Positions 25,948 through 35,902 are shown, counted from the first letter of the stretch. The stretch is DNA of 64,000 nt from Saprospirales bacterium GYS_P2D (GCA_009833045.1 WUUP01000009.1:1-64000); one strand, 5' to 3'. The notes: a model not told the origin generated them from the sequence alone. Numbers and translations are program-made.

Positions 25948-28338
25948 ATGTTGCTCAGAGTCCAATATTTGATTTGTTTTTTCATTTTCGCTATAGCGAG
26001 TAGAACAGCTGCTCAGTCAATAGCGCTGACTATCCTGGATCAGGAGACACGACTACCGATCAGTGACGTCCATGTATTCTTGTCCAATAGTACTACTGGC
26101 AGCTATACTGATGAAAACGGTGAAATATCGCTGCTCATCGAGACTAGTGCTCATCAAGATATTATAGCCAGCCACATACAGTACGAGCTCATGAGGATAG
26201 CTGTATCTGAGCTCACCGATACGCTATATCTCACACCCTCGCAGATCGTACTCGATGATGTCGAGATCAGTGCCAAAAGAGATAAGTCTTGGAAGAAAAA
26301 CTATAAGCGATTTGAGAGGGCTTTTCTTGGAGAAGGCAAAGAGGCTAAAAAGTGTGAAATCCTGAACCCAGAGGTCATACGATTTGAGCAGCGACAAGGA
26401 TTCTTGATTACTACTGCTATTGATGTCCTACACCTGAAGAATGAGTACCTGGGCTACGAGATTGACTTTTGGCTCGACTACCTCATCCTCAGTGACCATG
26501 ATGCCGCACACTACGTAGGCTATGGCCAATATAGCGAACTCACTGACACTCCAGAAGACTATAAAAAAATCAGAGAAGAAGTCTATGCTACAAGCCCTCG
26601 ACACTTCTACCAGAGCCTCATCGATGATCAGCTCCAGGAGGACAAGTACGATCTCATGATCCAAAACTATGCGAATGGAATCTTCTCTGATATCTATAAA
26701 CCCGAAAGAGTAGAACTCATAAAAGAAGATAGCACAGGTCAATATATACTCAGCTTTCCCAGCTATCTCGAGGTGACCGACCGACGACGTAAGATACTCC
26801 AGTCACAGCAGTCACAGCTCAGTGTGACGGGGCTCGAGAGTAGTAGATTCAGCAATGGACAGCATCAGACTACAGATAGGACGACTTTCGTCAAGTCCGT
26901 ACTACACAAGACCTCCGAGCATATTCGCCTCGATCGATATGGCCGAGTGCTCAATCCCGATGGTGTCCAAGAAATAGGTATGTGGGCTACCCTACGTATG
27001 GCACATACGCTCCCCTGGGATTATATGCCCGATGACAGGTATAGCTCCCAACTGCCCGTAGAAGATCTCGCAATATTCAAAAGCCTACTCTATGATCAAG
27101 GTGAAAAGCAACAACAAGCTTTAGACTATATCCGAGATCATTGGAAGGATAGCTATACAGCTCCACTCATGGATATCCTGAGGCTATCGGCCGATGAGTC
27201 ACTCAAAGCAGCAATCAAAGCCATCCTCCATGAACAGATTGGCAAAGACAAAATCCCGAACTTCTACGATGGCATGGAGTATCTATGGTCTCAGGAGCCC
27301 AGCTACACAGACTGGTATTGGGACTTTAAGGGTGAGATCTACAGCCACGTAGATGAGAAGTTTAAAAGATACTTCTCAGATCGAGAGACGCTCTCGACTA
27401 TCCGACTCGATGAAGTGCTCTGGGGCGGTGTAGAACAAGATGGTATCCCTCCACTCCGCTATCCAGAGATGATAGCAGCAGCTGAGGCCGACTATCTCGA
27501 TGATGATGATATCGTATTTGGCATGTATATCAATGGAGTCGCTAAAGCCTACCCTCAACGCATATTGGCCTGGCATGAGTTTGTGGTGGATAGTTTTGGC
27601 GATATGGACGTCGCTGGGGTCTACTGTACCCTATGTGGGACAGTGATCGCCTATGACATGGAGCACGGAGGACAGCGACACGATCTGGGCACCAGTGGAT
27701 TTCTCTATCGCTCTAATAAGCTCATGTATGACCGTGAGACACAGTCACTCTGGAGCACTATCGAGGGACAGCCAGTCATTGGGCCATTAGTCGGCCAAGA
27801 TATTCAGCTGACTCAGTATCCAGTGACCACCACCAGCTGGAGAGCCTGGAAAGAGATGCATTCAGACACTGAGGTCCTCTCTCTGCGCACTGGCCATCGA
27901 CGTGACTATACGGCGGGTGCTGCCTATCGGGAGTACTATAGCCATGACAGGCTCATGTTTCCCGTACCGACCATCGACACAAGACTGAAGAATAAAGAAG
28001 AGGTGCTCGTCATCAGAGCGGTTGGCTATCAGGATGATCCTGTAGCATTGTCTATTTCTTATTTGAAGAGACATCCTCTCACTGCCATCAATATAGATGG
28101 GCAATCCTATATCGTCATCGCAGGGCCCGATGGCAGCTCCATGACCTTTGAGGCCAATGATCTATCCTTCGATAAGAAGATAGATAACAAACTAATAGAT
28201 GACCAAGGTGAAGAATGGGTGATCACTCCCGAGTCCTTAGTACATAGCTCTGGTCGCCATCTGAGTCGAGTCCCCACACATCGAATATTCTGGTTTGCTT
28301 GGTATAGTGTCTATCCTGATACTCGACTGATCGACTGA
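25948..28338 (+). CDS. DUF3179 protein with N-terminal carboxypeptidase-regulatory-like domain
   Basis: A 796-residue exported protein. After the signal peptide (ending near ASRTAAQ) comes a carboxypeptidase-D-regulatory-like beta-sandwich (about 25-115: LDQETRLPISDVHVFLSN, GSYTDENGEI). A Bacteroidota-type middle region (115-370) and a HEAT-like helical stretch (about 375-450) lead to the DUF3179 domain (about 490-790) with GVYCTLCGTVIAYD, LWSTIEGQPVIGP and a closing FWFAWYSVYPDTRL. DUF3179 function is unknown; the paired cysteines and histidines suggest metal binding. The ATG at 25948 is preferred; a GTG at 25942 is possible. Three tandem CGACTGAT octamers straddle the stop. Confidence 0.85.
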   Translation: MLLRVQYLICFFIFAIASRTAAQSIALTILDQETRLPISDVHVFLSNSTTGSYTDENGEISLLIETSAHQDIIASHIQYELMRIAVSELTDTLYLTPSQIVLDDVEISAKRDKSWKKNYKRFERAFLGEGKEAKKCEILNPEVIRFEQRQGFLITTAIDVLHLKNEYLGYEIDFWLDYLILSDHDAAHYVGYGQYSELTDTPEDYKKIREEVYATSPRHFYQSLIDDQLQEDKYDLMIQNYANGIFSDIYKPERVELIKEDSTGQYILSFPSYLEVTDRRRKILQSQQSQLSVTGLESSRFSNGQHQTTDRTTFVKSVLHKTSEHIRLDRYGRVLNPDGVQEIGMWATLRMAHTLPWDYMPDDRYSSQLPVEDLAIFKSLLYDQGEKQQQALDYIRDHWKDSYTAPLMDILRLSADESLKAAIKAILHEQIGKDKIPNFYDGMEYLWSQEPSYTDWYWDFKGEIYSHVDEKFKRYFSDRETLSTIRLDEVLWGGVEQDGIPPLRYPEMIAAAEADYLDDDDIVFGMYINGVAKAYPQRILAWHEFVVDSFGDMDVAGVYCTLCGTVIAYDMEHGGQRHDLGTSGFLYRSNKLMYDRETQSLWSTIEGQPVIGPLVGQDIQLTQYPVTTTSWRAWKEMHSDTEVLSLRTGHRRDYTAGAAYREYYSHDRLMFPVPTIDTRLKNKEEVLVIRAVGYQDDPVALSISYLKRHPLTAINIDGQSYIVIAGPDGSSMTFEANDLSFDKKIDNKLIDDQGEEWVITPESLVHSSGRHLSRVPTHRIFWFAWYSVYPDTRLID

Positions 28339-28347
28339 TCGACTGAT
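28324..28347 (+). repeat. Three perfect tandem octamers across a stop codon
   Basis: CGACTGAT is repeated three times at 28324-28347; the stop codon of the DUF3179 gene is inside the second copy. A change in copy number would shift the frame after the first copy and alter only the last residues. Confidence 0.75.
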
Positions 28348-28455
28348 AGCATTTCGCTCACTATACCATTCAGTTGGAATAATATACCATCCAGCTATAA
28401 TACTTAGTCCGCAAGATCTAAGAAACATAGCTTTAGCATAACATTATGACAAAAT

Positions 28456-28478
28456 ATAAACATTGTTTATTAAACAAT
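28456..28478 (+). promoter_or_regulatory. Palindromic operator candidate upstream of the tetR gene
   Basis: Two overlapping palindromes lie 21-43 bp before the TetR-type gene: ATAAAC-ATT-GTTTAT (28456-28470) and a 17-bp perfect one centred on 28470 (28462-28478). The TAAAC-N3-GTTTA core recurs exactly at 29111-29123, before the first transporter gene. Typical of TetR-family autoregulation; binding not shown. Confidence 0.65.
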
Positions 28479-28498
28479 CATAGTTTACATTTACAGCT

Positions 28499-29113
28499 AT
28501 GGCAATATCACAAAGAAGACAACGAGAGATCGAAGACATGAAGAGTCGCATACTCGATGCAGCCAGTGAGCTATTCGTCAGTGAAGGCTATGAGCAAACT
28601 ACCCTGCGCAAAATCGCTAAAAAGATAGAGTACAATCCAGCGACGATCTATAACTATTTTAAGAGTAAAGAAGAGATCTTTTTTGCCCTTCAGCATAGGG
28701 CATTTACTAAGTTTTATGCGGAGTTAGAAAGTATCAACTCACCTGAACTATCAGCTATCACTCGACTGAAGCTATTGGGGCAAAAGTACATCGAGTTCGG
28801 GCTCAAGTATCCAGAGTATTATAAGCTCATGTTCATCCTAAAAAAGCCTATGGAGGCAGCTGAGCGCCTCGATCCAGAATGGAAAATAGGAGAAAAATCA
28901 TTTGAACTACTCAAAGATATCATCCGTGAGTGCATGAAGGATGGCAGCATCCGTCTCACAGAAGTAAAGTCTGGAGCCTATCTCATATGGTCGACTGTAC
29001 ATGGTCTCGTATCGCTCGTACTCATGGATCGCTGTCAGATGATACAAGATACTAATCTCGATTTTTTAGTCAGGGAGGCGTTCACTTCATTCGAAAAAAT
29101 CTACAAAATATAA
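28499..29113 (+). CDS. TetR/AcrR-family transcriptional regulator
   Basis: A 204-residue TetR-family repressor. The N-terminal helix-turn-helix (about 14-60) reads ILDAASELFVSEGYEQTTLR, then KIAKKIEYNPATIYNYFKSK, the canonical recognition helix. The C-terminal ligand-binding domain is all alpha-helical with a TetR_C-like block (YPEYYKLMFIL). It lies 3 bp before the TolC-type gene and presumably represses itself and the efflux operon through the TAAAC-N3-GTTTA palindromes on either side of it. Confidence 0.93.
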   Translation: MAISQRRQREIEDMKSRILDAASELFVSEGYEQTTLRKIAKKIEYNPATIYNYFKSKEEIFFALQHRAFTKFYAELESINSPELSAITRLKLLGQKYIEFGLKYPEYYKLMFILKKPMEAAERLDPEWKIGEKSFELLKDIIRECMKDGSIRLTEVKSGAYLIWSTVHGLVSLVLMDRCQMIQDTNLDFLVREAFTSFEKIYKI

Positions 29114-29124
29114 ACGATGTTTAC
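29110..29124 (+). promoter_or_regulatory. Second TAAAC-N3-GTTTA palindrome, over the tolC-like start
   Basis: TAAACGATGTTTA at 29111-29123 spans the tetR stop and the ATG of the next gene. It repeats the core found upstream of tetR. A regulator bound here could block transcription or mask the start. Confidence 0.5.
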
Positions 29125-30505
29125 ATCAACACATATAAGACTTATTCATACAACAATTCTCGTTTTGCTGGTCTTGCCGATGTGTACTACCCTGCTCGCT
29201 CAAAGGAGTGACATCTTGGATGGATATGTCGAGCAAGCACTGGCAAACAATCTGCAGCTCAAGACCCATGACCTACAATATCAAAAACAAGAGAACCGAA
29301 TAGAACAAGCTCGCCAACTGTGGAATCCTCAACTTGATCTAAATGCCAGCTATCTCCTCGCAGAAGGAGGTCGTAACATCGTATTCCCTGTCGCAGATCT
29401 ATTCAATCCAACATATACTACACTCAATCAGCTGACTGGGACAAATCAGTTTCCCACCAATCTCGAAAATGAAAATATCCAACTTACGCCAAACAACTTC
29501 ATCGATGCCCAACTGAGCCTCACTAAACCACTGATCAATAGCACCATCAAGTACAATCAACTAATACAATCGGAACTACTGAAAATCAATGAGATAGATA
29601 GACAGATCACAGAGCAAGACGTGATCTACCAGACAAAGAGCAGTTATTACAACATCCTCAAGTCTTCAGAAGGCATGAAAATATTAGATGAAAATCTAAA
29701 GCTACTGGAGAGCCTATATGCATTCAATGAAAAACTGGTCAAATATGATAAAGCGACTAATGAAATCCTCTCCGATGTCAGCTATCAGATCGAAAACCTA
29801 AAATCTCAAAGAGTACAGATAGAAGAGCAACATGAGCTATCCAAAGCTCTATTCAATCTGATGCTCAATCAATCTCTACAAAACCCAGTCGCCATCGATG
29901 AATATCTGATCAATCTCATCAATATCGAGGTGCCAGATCTCACGACTACTACCACTACTGCGCTGAACCAACGTAGAGAATTTGATAAAATCACCGTAGC
30001 CCAATCTGTCAACGAACTCAATAGCGAACGGATCAATAAAGAGAAACTACCTACAGTAGGCCTAAATGCAGGCGTCGGTATACAGACGGAAGATTTCAAC
30101 TTTGATCAGGGAGGGCCACTATACACTCTCGGCATAGGCATGAGTCTCAACATCCTCGATGGAGGTATGCGAAAAAAGAAAATGCAAGAGATCACCATCG
30201 ATCAAGAAATACTGACTAATCAAGAAGCTCAGCTCAAACAACAAGTAGAAATCGAAGTCATGCAAAACTATCTGGCTCTCCGCTCTACTGCGAGCAACTA
30301 TCAATCTGCCCTGTCAGCTGTAAAAAGTGCAGAGCGCAGCTATGACCTTACTAAGACCCGCTACGAGAATGATAAAGCCATACTTATCGAACTACTGGAA
30401 GCCCAAAACCGGCTGACTACCAGCGAGCTATCTGCAGCACTAATAAAATATGACTACCTGATACTATTAGCCCAATTAGACAAAGCAACTCACCATCATG
30501 AATAA
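29117..30505 (+). CDS. TolC-family outer-membrane efflux protein
   Basis: A 462-residue outer-membrane factor. The signal peptide (1-28) is followed by two OEP repeats of long coiled-coil helices (VEQALANNLQLKTHDLQYQK; the second ends in YDLTKTRYENDKAILIELLE, where the tip residues of TolC lie). Trimeric channel component of the RND pump encoded by the two genes that follow; it overlaps the adaptor gene by 8 nt. Confidence 0.92.
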   Translation: MFTSTHIRLIHTTILVLLVLPMCTTLLAQRSDILDGYVEQALANNLQLKTHDLQYQKQENRIEQARQLWNPQLDLNASYLLAEGGRNIVFPVADLFNPTYTTLNQLTGTNQFPTNLENENIQLTPNNFIDAQLSLTKPLINSTIKYNQLIQSELLKINEIDRQITEQDVIYQTKSSYYNILKSSEGMKILDENLKLLESLYAFNEKLVKYDKATNEILSDVSYQIENLKSQRVQIEEQHELSKALFNLMLNQSLQNPVAIDEYLINLINIEVPDLTTTTTTALNQRREFDKITVAQSVNELNSERINKEKLPTVGLNAGVGIQTEDFNFDQGGPLYTLGIGMSLNILDGGMRKKKMQEITIDQEILTNQEAQLKQQVEIEVMQNYLALRSTASNYQSALSAVKSAERSYDLTKTRYENDKAILIELLEAQNRLTTSELSAALIKYDYLILLAQLDKATHHHE

Positions 30506-31550
30506 ACTATACCTACTACTCTCACTTATCATCATAGGAGCTCTATCCTCTTGCAAACAAGAGATAGAAGCACTCAATGAAATCTCTACCGTACAGGACT
30601 ACACATGGGTAGAGACAGCACCTATCGAGCGGTATACCTCTCCGATTCCTATTCATGCTATAGGTCGTATCGGTTCAGACAAAGAGGTCAAGCTGTCATT
30701 CAAAATAGGAGGTGTGATCTCTCAGCTCAGTGCTGATGAAGGAGACTATGTCAGAGCAGGCCAATCCCTCGCCAGTATCCGTACCAATGAGATCGACGCA
30801 CAAGTGCTAAAAGCTCGTCAAGGAGTCGAAAAAGCGCAGCGTGACCTGGACCGTATACAGCTCATGTATCAAGACAGTGCTGCCACTCTCGAAAACGTCC
30901 AAGATCTCAGCACCATGGTTGAGCTGCGTCAAGCAGATTTGGATATAGCTCTATTCAATCAACAATATGCTAAAATCATAAGCCCTGTGAATGGCCGCAT
31001 ACTCAGCCGAATAGCTGAGCCAAATGAACTCGTGAGTCCCGGCCAGCCAATTTATATCATCTCCTCGAGCAGCAATGGTAGCTATGTCATGACGGCATCA
31101 CTATCTGATAGAGATATCAGTCTCATTTCAACAGGCGATAAGGCCCTAGTGAGTTTTGACGCCTATCCAGGAGACACCTTTGCCGGATCAGTGATCGGAG
31201 TCGACGAGTCGGCCGATCCGAGGACTGGCACATTTGGAGTGGATATAGCTATCAAGACGAATGGCAGGCGAATGCGAAATGGTCTCATCGGTCGCATAGA
31301 AATATTGCCGAAAGGCCAAAATGACTATATACAGATACCTCTCGACGCCGTCGTAGAAGCCGATCATGGAGATGTCATACTATTCACTCCTACGCAGTCA
31401 GATACCATCGCTCGAGAGTGGCGGGTCCAGCCTATACGGATCTCACACACTCACATACTCGTAGAGCCTAGTAGCGTCTCTGGAGATCGTGTCATCACGG
31501 CGGGGGCTCCCTACCTACTCGATGGAGACCGGATCAAAGTAAAGTCATAA
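30498..31550 (+). CDS. RND efflux periplasmic adaptor (membrane fusion lipoprotein)
   Basis: A 350-residue lipoprotein with lipobox LSSC (Cys19). Barrel-sandwich/lipoyl halves are visible (GGVISQLSADEGDYVRAGQS and ISPVNGRILSRIAEPNELVS), separated by a short helical hairpin (about 105-150), then a beta-barrel and a membrane-proximal domain. It links the inner-membrane pump to the TolC-type channel. Overlaps upstream by 8 nt; 22 bp before the pump gene. Confidence 0.93.
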   Translation: MNKLYLLLSLIIIGALSSCKQEIEALNEISTVQDYTWVETAPIERYTSPIPIHAIGRIGSDKEVKLSFKIGGVISQLSADEGDYVRAGQSLASIRTNEIDAQVLKARQGVEKAQRDLDRIQLMYQDSAATLENVQDLSTMVELRQADLDIALFNQQYAKIISPVNGRILSRIAEPNELVSPGQPIYIISSSSNGSYVMTASLSDRDISLISTGDKALVSFDAYPGDTFAGSVIGVDESADPRTGTFGVDIAIKTNGRRMRNGLIGRIEILPKGQNDYIQIPLDAVVEADHGDVILFTPTQSDTIAREWRVQPIRISHTHILVEPSSVSGDRVITAGAPYLLDGDRIKVKS

Positions 31551-31572
31551 TTCACTCTCTCAAGCTATCATC

Positions 31573-34500
31573 ATGAATCTGACCCGACTGGCTGTCCGCA
31601 ATGCATTATTCGTAGTCATCGTACTATTAGTGGCGATACTGCTCGGAGTGCGTTCCTATATCGCTATGCCTCGAGCTGAAGATCCGCAGGTGGATTTTCC
31701 GATATTCATCATCACAGCGATCTATCCGGGTACGAGCCCTGAGGATATGGAGTCGCTGGTAGTAGACCCGCTGGAGGAGGCGATCAATCAAGTAGAATCC
31801 GTCACCTCCATCGATAGCAAGCTCCGAGAAGGTGCGGTAGTCATCTCCGTCGAAGCAGAATATGGAGAAGACTCCCAAAAGCAATACGACGATCTACTCC
31901 GAGAGATCAGTTCTGTCCGTGAAGATCTACCCGCTGGAGTCATCTATTTTGATGTACAGCAGATCAAGCCAGAAGACCGGGTCAACTTTAAGCTGCTGGC
32001 ACTCACATCGGATGTGGTGCCTTACGGCGAAATGCATGATGTAGCAGAGGACATCAAAGACGAACTCGAAGATGTAGACGGGGTCAACTCTGTCTCTATA
32101 GACGCCTCTCCAGCAGACCAGATCACCGTATCTGTAGACTATGAGCGCATGGCCTCGCTCAATGTCAATCTGCGACAAGTAGTCACCGTACTACAAAGCA
32201 ATAATGTCAATGTGCCAGGAGGAGATATCTCATCCGGTATAAAAAACTTCACCATAGAGAGCTCTGGCTCTATTGATAATCTGGCGGATATCGAAAAAGC
32301 TATAGTCACAGCTACTCCCGATCAGATTATACGTATCAGAGACGTAGCTACCGTCAAAAAAGGTCATGAAGACCTACTCTGGAAAGCTCAATACAATCAA
32401 CAAAAATGTATCTACATCGCCAGCAAAGTATCTAGAGGATACAACATACTGACTGTAGATCAAGAGGTCAATAAGATCATACAGCGCTATCAATCTGAAC
32501 TACCACCCAATCTAAAACTTAATGTAGCCTTTGAGCAGGCACCGGCGGTAGAGGCTCGGATCAATGACTTCTTGATGAATCTCATACAAGGGATTCTGCT
32601 GGTCGGGGCGATCATACTATTAGTCTTGGGCTGGAGAGCTGCAATCATCATCGTGACTATCATCCCTATCTGTGTGATCATTGCATTAGCGATCTTGAGT
32701 GCATCGGGATTTGGGCTGCAGCAGATATCTATCGCATCGCTGGTTCTGGCGCTCGGCCTACTCGTGGACAATGGAATCGTCGTGATAGAAAACATCACCC
32801 GATTCATCAAAGAAGGACTGCCAAAAAAAGAGGCGGCAATCAAAGGTGCATCAGAGGTGAGTCTGGCGATAGCATCATCTACCGTGACTACTCTATTGTC
32901 GTTTTTCCCGCTGACCCAGCTGGGTGAGGGTCCTGGACTTTTCCTAAAGTCGCTACCGCTGACGGTCATCTATACACTCGTGATATCGCTGATCATTGCC
33001 TTGACCTTCTCTCCTATCATGTCAAACTGGGTACTCTCTAATAAAGTAGGTCGCAAGGGACTGGCAGATCGATTCTTTGATTGGTTTACGGATCGGATCT
33101 ACCAGCCCACACTCAGAGTAGCGCTGAGATTTGGATGGTTAGCTGTACTATTTGCTATTGCATTGACAGCGTTTAGTGTGAGCTTATTTCCTCGGATCGG
33201 AGTCAGCTTCTTCCCTACTGCTGATAAGCCCGTCCTACTCGTGGATATCGATACTCCACTGGGCTCCAGTCTCGAGGAGACGGAGCGAGGAGTCGACTAT
33301 GTAGAGTCTCTCATCGATACCGTGGACATCGTCATAGACTACACATCCAATGTGGGCAACAGTAACCCTCAGATCTATTATAATCGAATACCAAGGCAGT
33401 TTCAAAAGAACCACGGGCAAGTATTAGTCAATCTCAAAGAATGGGAACAGCAATCATTTTATACTACGATAGCTCATCTGAGGAGACATTTTGCGGACTA
33501 CGCTGGAGCGAAAATAACTGTAGAAGAACTCAAAAATGGAGCGCCTGTCCCCGCTCCAATTGAGATCCGACTTTATAGCGAAGATCTCAATCGTCTCAAG
33601 CAGTACGCACAGGAAGTAGAAGATCGGCTCTCCGCTACTCCCGATGTGATCAATATCGTCAACCCCATGCGGAGAAATCAAGTCAAGCTCAAAGTAGAAC
33701 TGGATAAAGAGAAGGCGGGATTATTAGGCATCGATGAGCTCAGCTTTGATCAGACGGTGAGAGCCAGTCTCAATGGGCTACAGATAGATCAGATCACACT
33801 GGAGGATCAGGATGACTATGCGCTGGTGGTGCGGATGCCTTTCGACGAAAGTCCGCAGATCGATGACCTCAGCAAGCTCTATATCGCTAATGCATATGGT
33901 GGCCAGGTCCCTCTGAGCCATGTAGCTAAGATCAGTTTTCAGGGAGGTCCTGCAGCGTTTAATCATATGGACCTCGATCGATATGTCGCCGTCAATGCCT
34001 CAGTGGTAAACCTCGATGAGACGATCCCAAAGACCCTGGAAGTCATGGAAAAGCTCAAGGCAATGGACTGGCCCGATGACATCAAATATGAGTTTGGTGG
34101 AGAGTACGAAGAGCAGCAGAGCACCTTTGGCAGTCTTGGGATTATCTTGATCTTGGCGCAGATTGCCATTTTTGCCGTGCTTGTACTACAGTTTCGCTCG
34201 ATACTACAGCCGATTATTGTATTCGCAGCGATACCACTGGCGATATCAGGCTCATTTTTAGCCTTGTATCTGACGGGTTGGAGATTTTCATTCTTCGCCT
34301 TTGTCGGGCTCATCAGTCTGATCGGCATCGTAGTGAATAACTCAATCATCATGGTTGACTATATCAATCAGCTCATAGAAGAAGGTACCGCTAAGATGGA
34401 TGCGATCATACAGGGATCTATACGGAGATTTAAGCCAATCATACTGACTACGATGACTACGATACTGGGACTCGTACCGCTCACGATGGCCGGGACTAAT

Positions 34501-34623
34501 CAGTGGTCGCCACTCTGCTGGACGATCATAGGAGGCATGATCTCGAGTACCCTACTCACCCTAATCATCGTGCCTATCCTCTATAAATGGCTTACTCTCA
34601 CTAATAATCCAATGAAAAAATAA
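31573..34623 (+). CDS. RND family efflux permease (AcrB/MexF-like)
   Basis: A 1016-residue inner-membrane RND transporter with 12 transmembrane helices and two large periplasmic loops (after TM1 and TM7). Helix 4 carries LGLLVDNGIVVIENITR, where AcrB has two aspartates; here the second is Asn. Helix 10 has IVVNNSIIMVDY, with Asn in the place of the AcrB lysine. This variant proton-relay set is shared with a subset of RND pumps, so substrate range should not be assumed from AcrB. Last gene of the tetR-tolC-adaptor-pump operon; its stop lies 4 bp from a convergent gene. Confidence 0.94.
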   Translation: MNLTRLAVRNALFVVIVLLVAILLGVRSYIAMPRAEDPQVDFPIFIITAIYPGTSPEDMESLVVDPLEEAINQVESVTSIDSKLREGAVVISVEAEYGEDSQKQYDDLLREISSVREDLPAGVIYFDVQQIKPEDRVNFKLLALTSDVVPYGEMHDVAEDIKDELEDVDGVNSVSIDASPADQITVSVDYERMASLNVNLRQVVTVLQSNNVNVPGGDISSGIKNFTIESSGSIDNLADIEKAIVTATPDQIIRIRDVATVKKGHEDLLWKAQYNQQKCIYIASKVSRGYNILTVDQEVNKIIQRYQSELPPNLKLNVAFEQAPAVEARINDFLMNLIQGILLVGAIILLVLGWRAAIIIVTIIPICVIIALAILSASGFGLQQISIASLVLALGLLVDNGIVVIENITRFIKEGLPKKEAAIKGASEVSLAIASSTVTTLLSFFPLTQLGEGPGLFLKSLPLTVIYTLVISLIIALTFSPIMSNWVLSNKVGRKGLADRFFDWFTDRIYQPTLRVALRFGWLAVLFAIALTAFSVSLFPRIGVSFFPTADKPVLLVDIDTPLGSSLEETERGVDYVESLIDTVDIVIDYTSNVGNSNPQIYYNRIPRQFQKNHGQVLVNLKEWEQQSFYTTIAHLRRHFADYAGAKITVEELKNGAPVPAPIEIRLYSEDLNRLKQYAQEVEDRLSATPDVINIVNPMRRNQVKLKVELDKEKAGLLGIDELSFDQTVRASLNGLQIDQITLEDQDDYALVVRMPFDESPQIDDLSKLYIANAYGGQVPLSHVAKISFQGGPAAFNHMDLDRYVAVNASVVNLDETIPKTLEVMEKLKAMDWPDDIKYEFGGEYEEQQSTFGSLGIILILAQIAIFAVLVLQFRSILQPIIVFAAIPLAISGSFLALYLTGWRFSFFAFVGLISLIGIVVNNSIIMVDYINQLIEEGTAKMDAIIQGSIRRFKPIILTTMTTILGLVPLTMAGTNQWSPLCWTIIGGMISSTLLTLIIVPILYKWLTLTNNPMKK

Positions 34624-34627
34624 GCGA

Positions 34628-35104
34628 CTAAAACTGCCAGCCTATACTCACTCCTCCCCAGCCGACAGCACTGCCTCTGTCCATCAGAATCGGTGTCCAC
34701 CCTGCTCTCAGGAGGAAGCCCGATGGGCCGTGATAGCGATAGGCTATGACACCTGTCGGTTGAGGGCCTTCAGCGACATTACCACTCTGACTCACCTGAT
34801 CGATGAATAAAGTAGCCCCTGCACCTATCTCCAGTTTATGCTTTTCTGATCCTATGATATAATTAGCTAATATCGGCGCTGCCAGACTCCCCCCAAGATC
34901 AAACCCAATCCGTATCCCAGGACCTTCTGCAGGATCCATCAGCCTGAGCTCATAGTTAATACTGGCTGCGAGATAGGCATTGCCCAGTCCCTCGAGATAG
35001 ACACTATGTCTCTTTTGGCTGTAAGCCTCAGCGCTGAATAAAACAATTATGCTAATAATAAAATACAGACATTTTCCGCATCGGAAATTTGACGATTTGA
35101 CCAT
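34628..35104 (-). CDS. Small outer-membrane beta-barrel-like protein
   Basis: A 158-residue protein with signal peptide (about 10-29, ending AEAYSQ) and amphipathic beta strands ending in aromatic Phe (GWGGVSIGWQF), the usual outer-membrane insertion signature. Probably an eight-strand barrel; no ligand or enzyme motif seen. The gene is 5 bp after the upstream minus-strand gene and may be co-transcribed with it. Confidence 0.72.
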   Translation of the reverse strand: MVKSSNFRCGKCLYFIISIIVLFSAEAYSQKRHSVYLEGLGNAYLAASINYELRLMDPAEGPGIRIGFDLGGSLAAPILANYIIGSEKHKLEIGAGATLFIDQVSQSGNVAEGPQPTGVIAYRYHGPSGFLLRAGWTPILMDRGSAVGWGGVSIGWQF

Positions 35105-35109
35105 GCTCT

Positions 35110-35730
35110 TTACATTTTAAATGGACTAAAAAACCTCTTTCTCATATTATCACTCATCTTCAACTTAAAGTTTGAGGGGAGTGCAGCTATATCGGTCAAA
35201 GTATAAAAGGAACACACTCTTATTTTCCAATTAGGGTGATTCAGATTACTCCTTATACTTGCAACTATCTCTGGATACTTGTCCTGATCTATTTTGTCTA
35301 ACCAATCACATAATAACCATATCGCTTTGTAACGCAGGACATCATTTTCCGAAGAAAGGTAGTTTCCAAGAAATTGAATTATTTCTTGACGTTCTCTGAT
35401 CTCCCATTTGTTCACAAAAGAAAGCTCTTCAAGGCTCTCAAGTATCTCGAAGGGATGAGACGAAATCGTAGCATTTTTAAAACCTCGCTTGATTTCAGAC
35501 AAAAAGAAGAATCCCCAGTCCTTTGGGTACTTACTTAGAGCCTCATAAATTACTCCTATTCCAGAAAGACTTTTTTGCTCAAAATTCTCCCTTACGTATT
35601 TTATAAATTCATCCTTATCGGCCTTCTCAGAAACATCTCTAATAGCATCTATGATTACTGATTTTTCTTTCTCGGTATCTAATGAGTAAAAGTCTTTAAT
35701 ACTCTCTCTGATTTCATCCAGTTCCCTCAT
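35110..35730 (-). CDS. Uncharacterised alpha-helical (HEAT-like) protein
   Basis: A 206-residue cytosolic, all-alpha protein with repeated helix pairs (for example NDVLRYKAIWLLCDWLDKI, NWKIRVCSFYTLTDIA) that resemble HEAT repeats. No signal peptide, no catalytic motif. Family not recognised. First gene of a possible two-gene unit with the small barrel protein. Confidence 0.72.
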   Translation of the reverse strand: MRELDEIRESIKDFYSLDTEKEKSVIIDAIRDVSEKADKDEFIKYVRENFEQKSLSGIGVIYEALSKYPKDWGFFFLSEIKRGFKNATISSHPFEILESLEELSFVNKWEIRERQEIIQFLGNYLSSENDVLRYKAIWLLCDWLDKIDQDKYPEIVASIRSNLNHPNWKIRVCSFYTLTDIAALPSNFKLKMSDNMRKRFFSPFKM

Positions 35731-35902
35731 TACAATTCATATTTTGAAAAGTAAATTTAGTTTAGTTCTTCATGGGATCAACACTTAGGCCTATTAATCT
35801 CGACATCATCTCACTTTGCTAAGTACCATAATGTACCTATTAAATTAATCAATTTTCATATTACCTATTCCCACTCAGATGACTAACTCTATATTTACCT
35901 CT

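Noticed and set aside
32490-32969. 159-codon antisense frame inside the RND pump gene
   Set aside because: The pump frame is fully supported by family motifs; the antisense frame is a codon-bias shadow.
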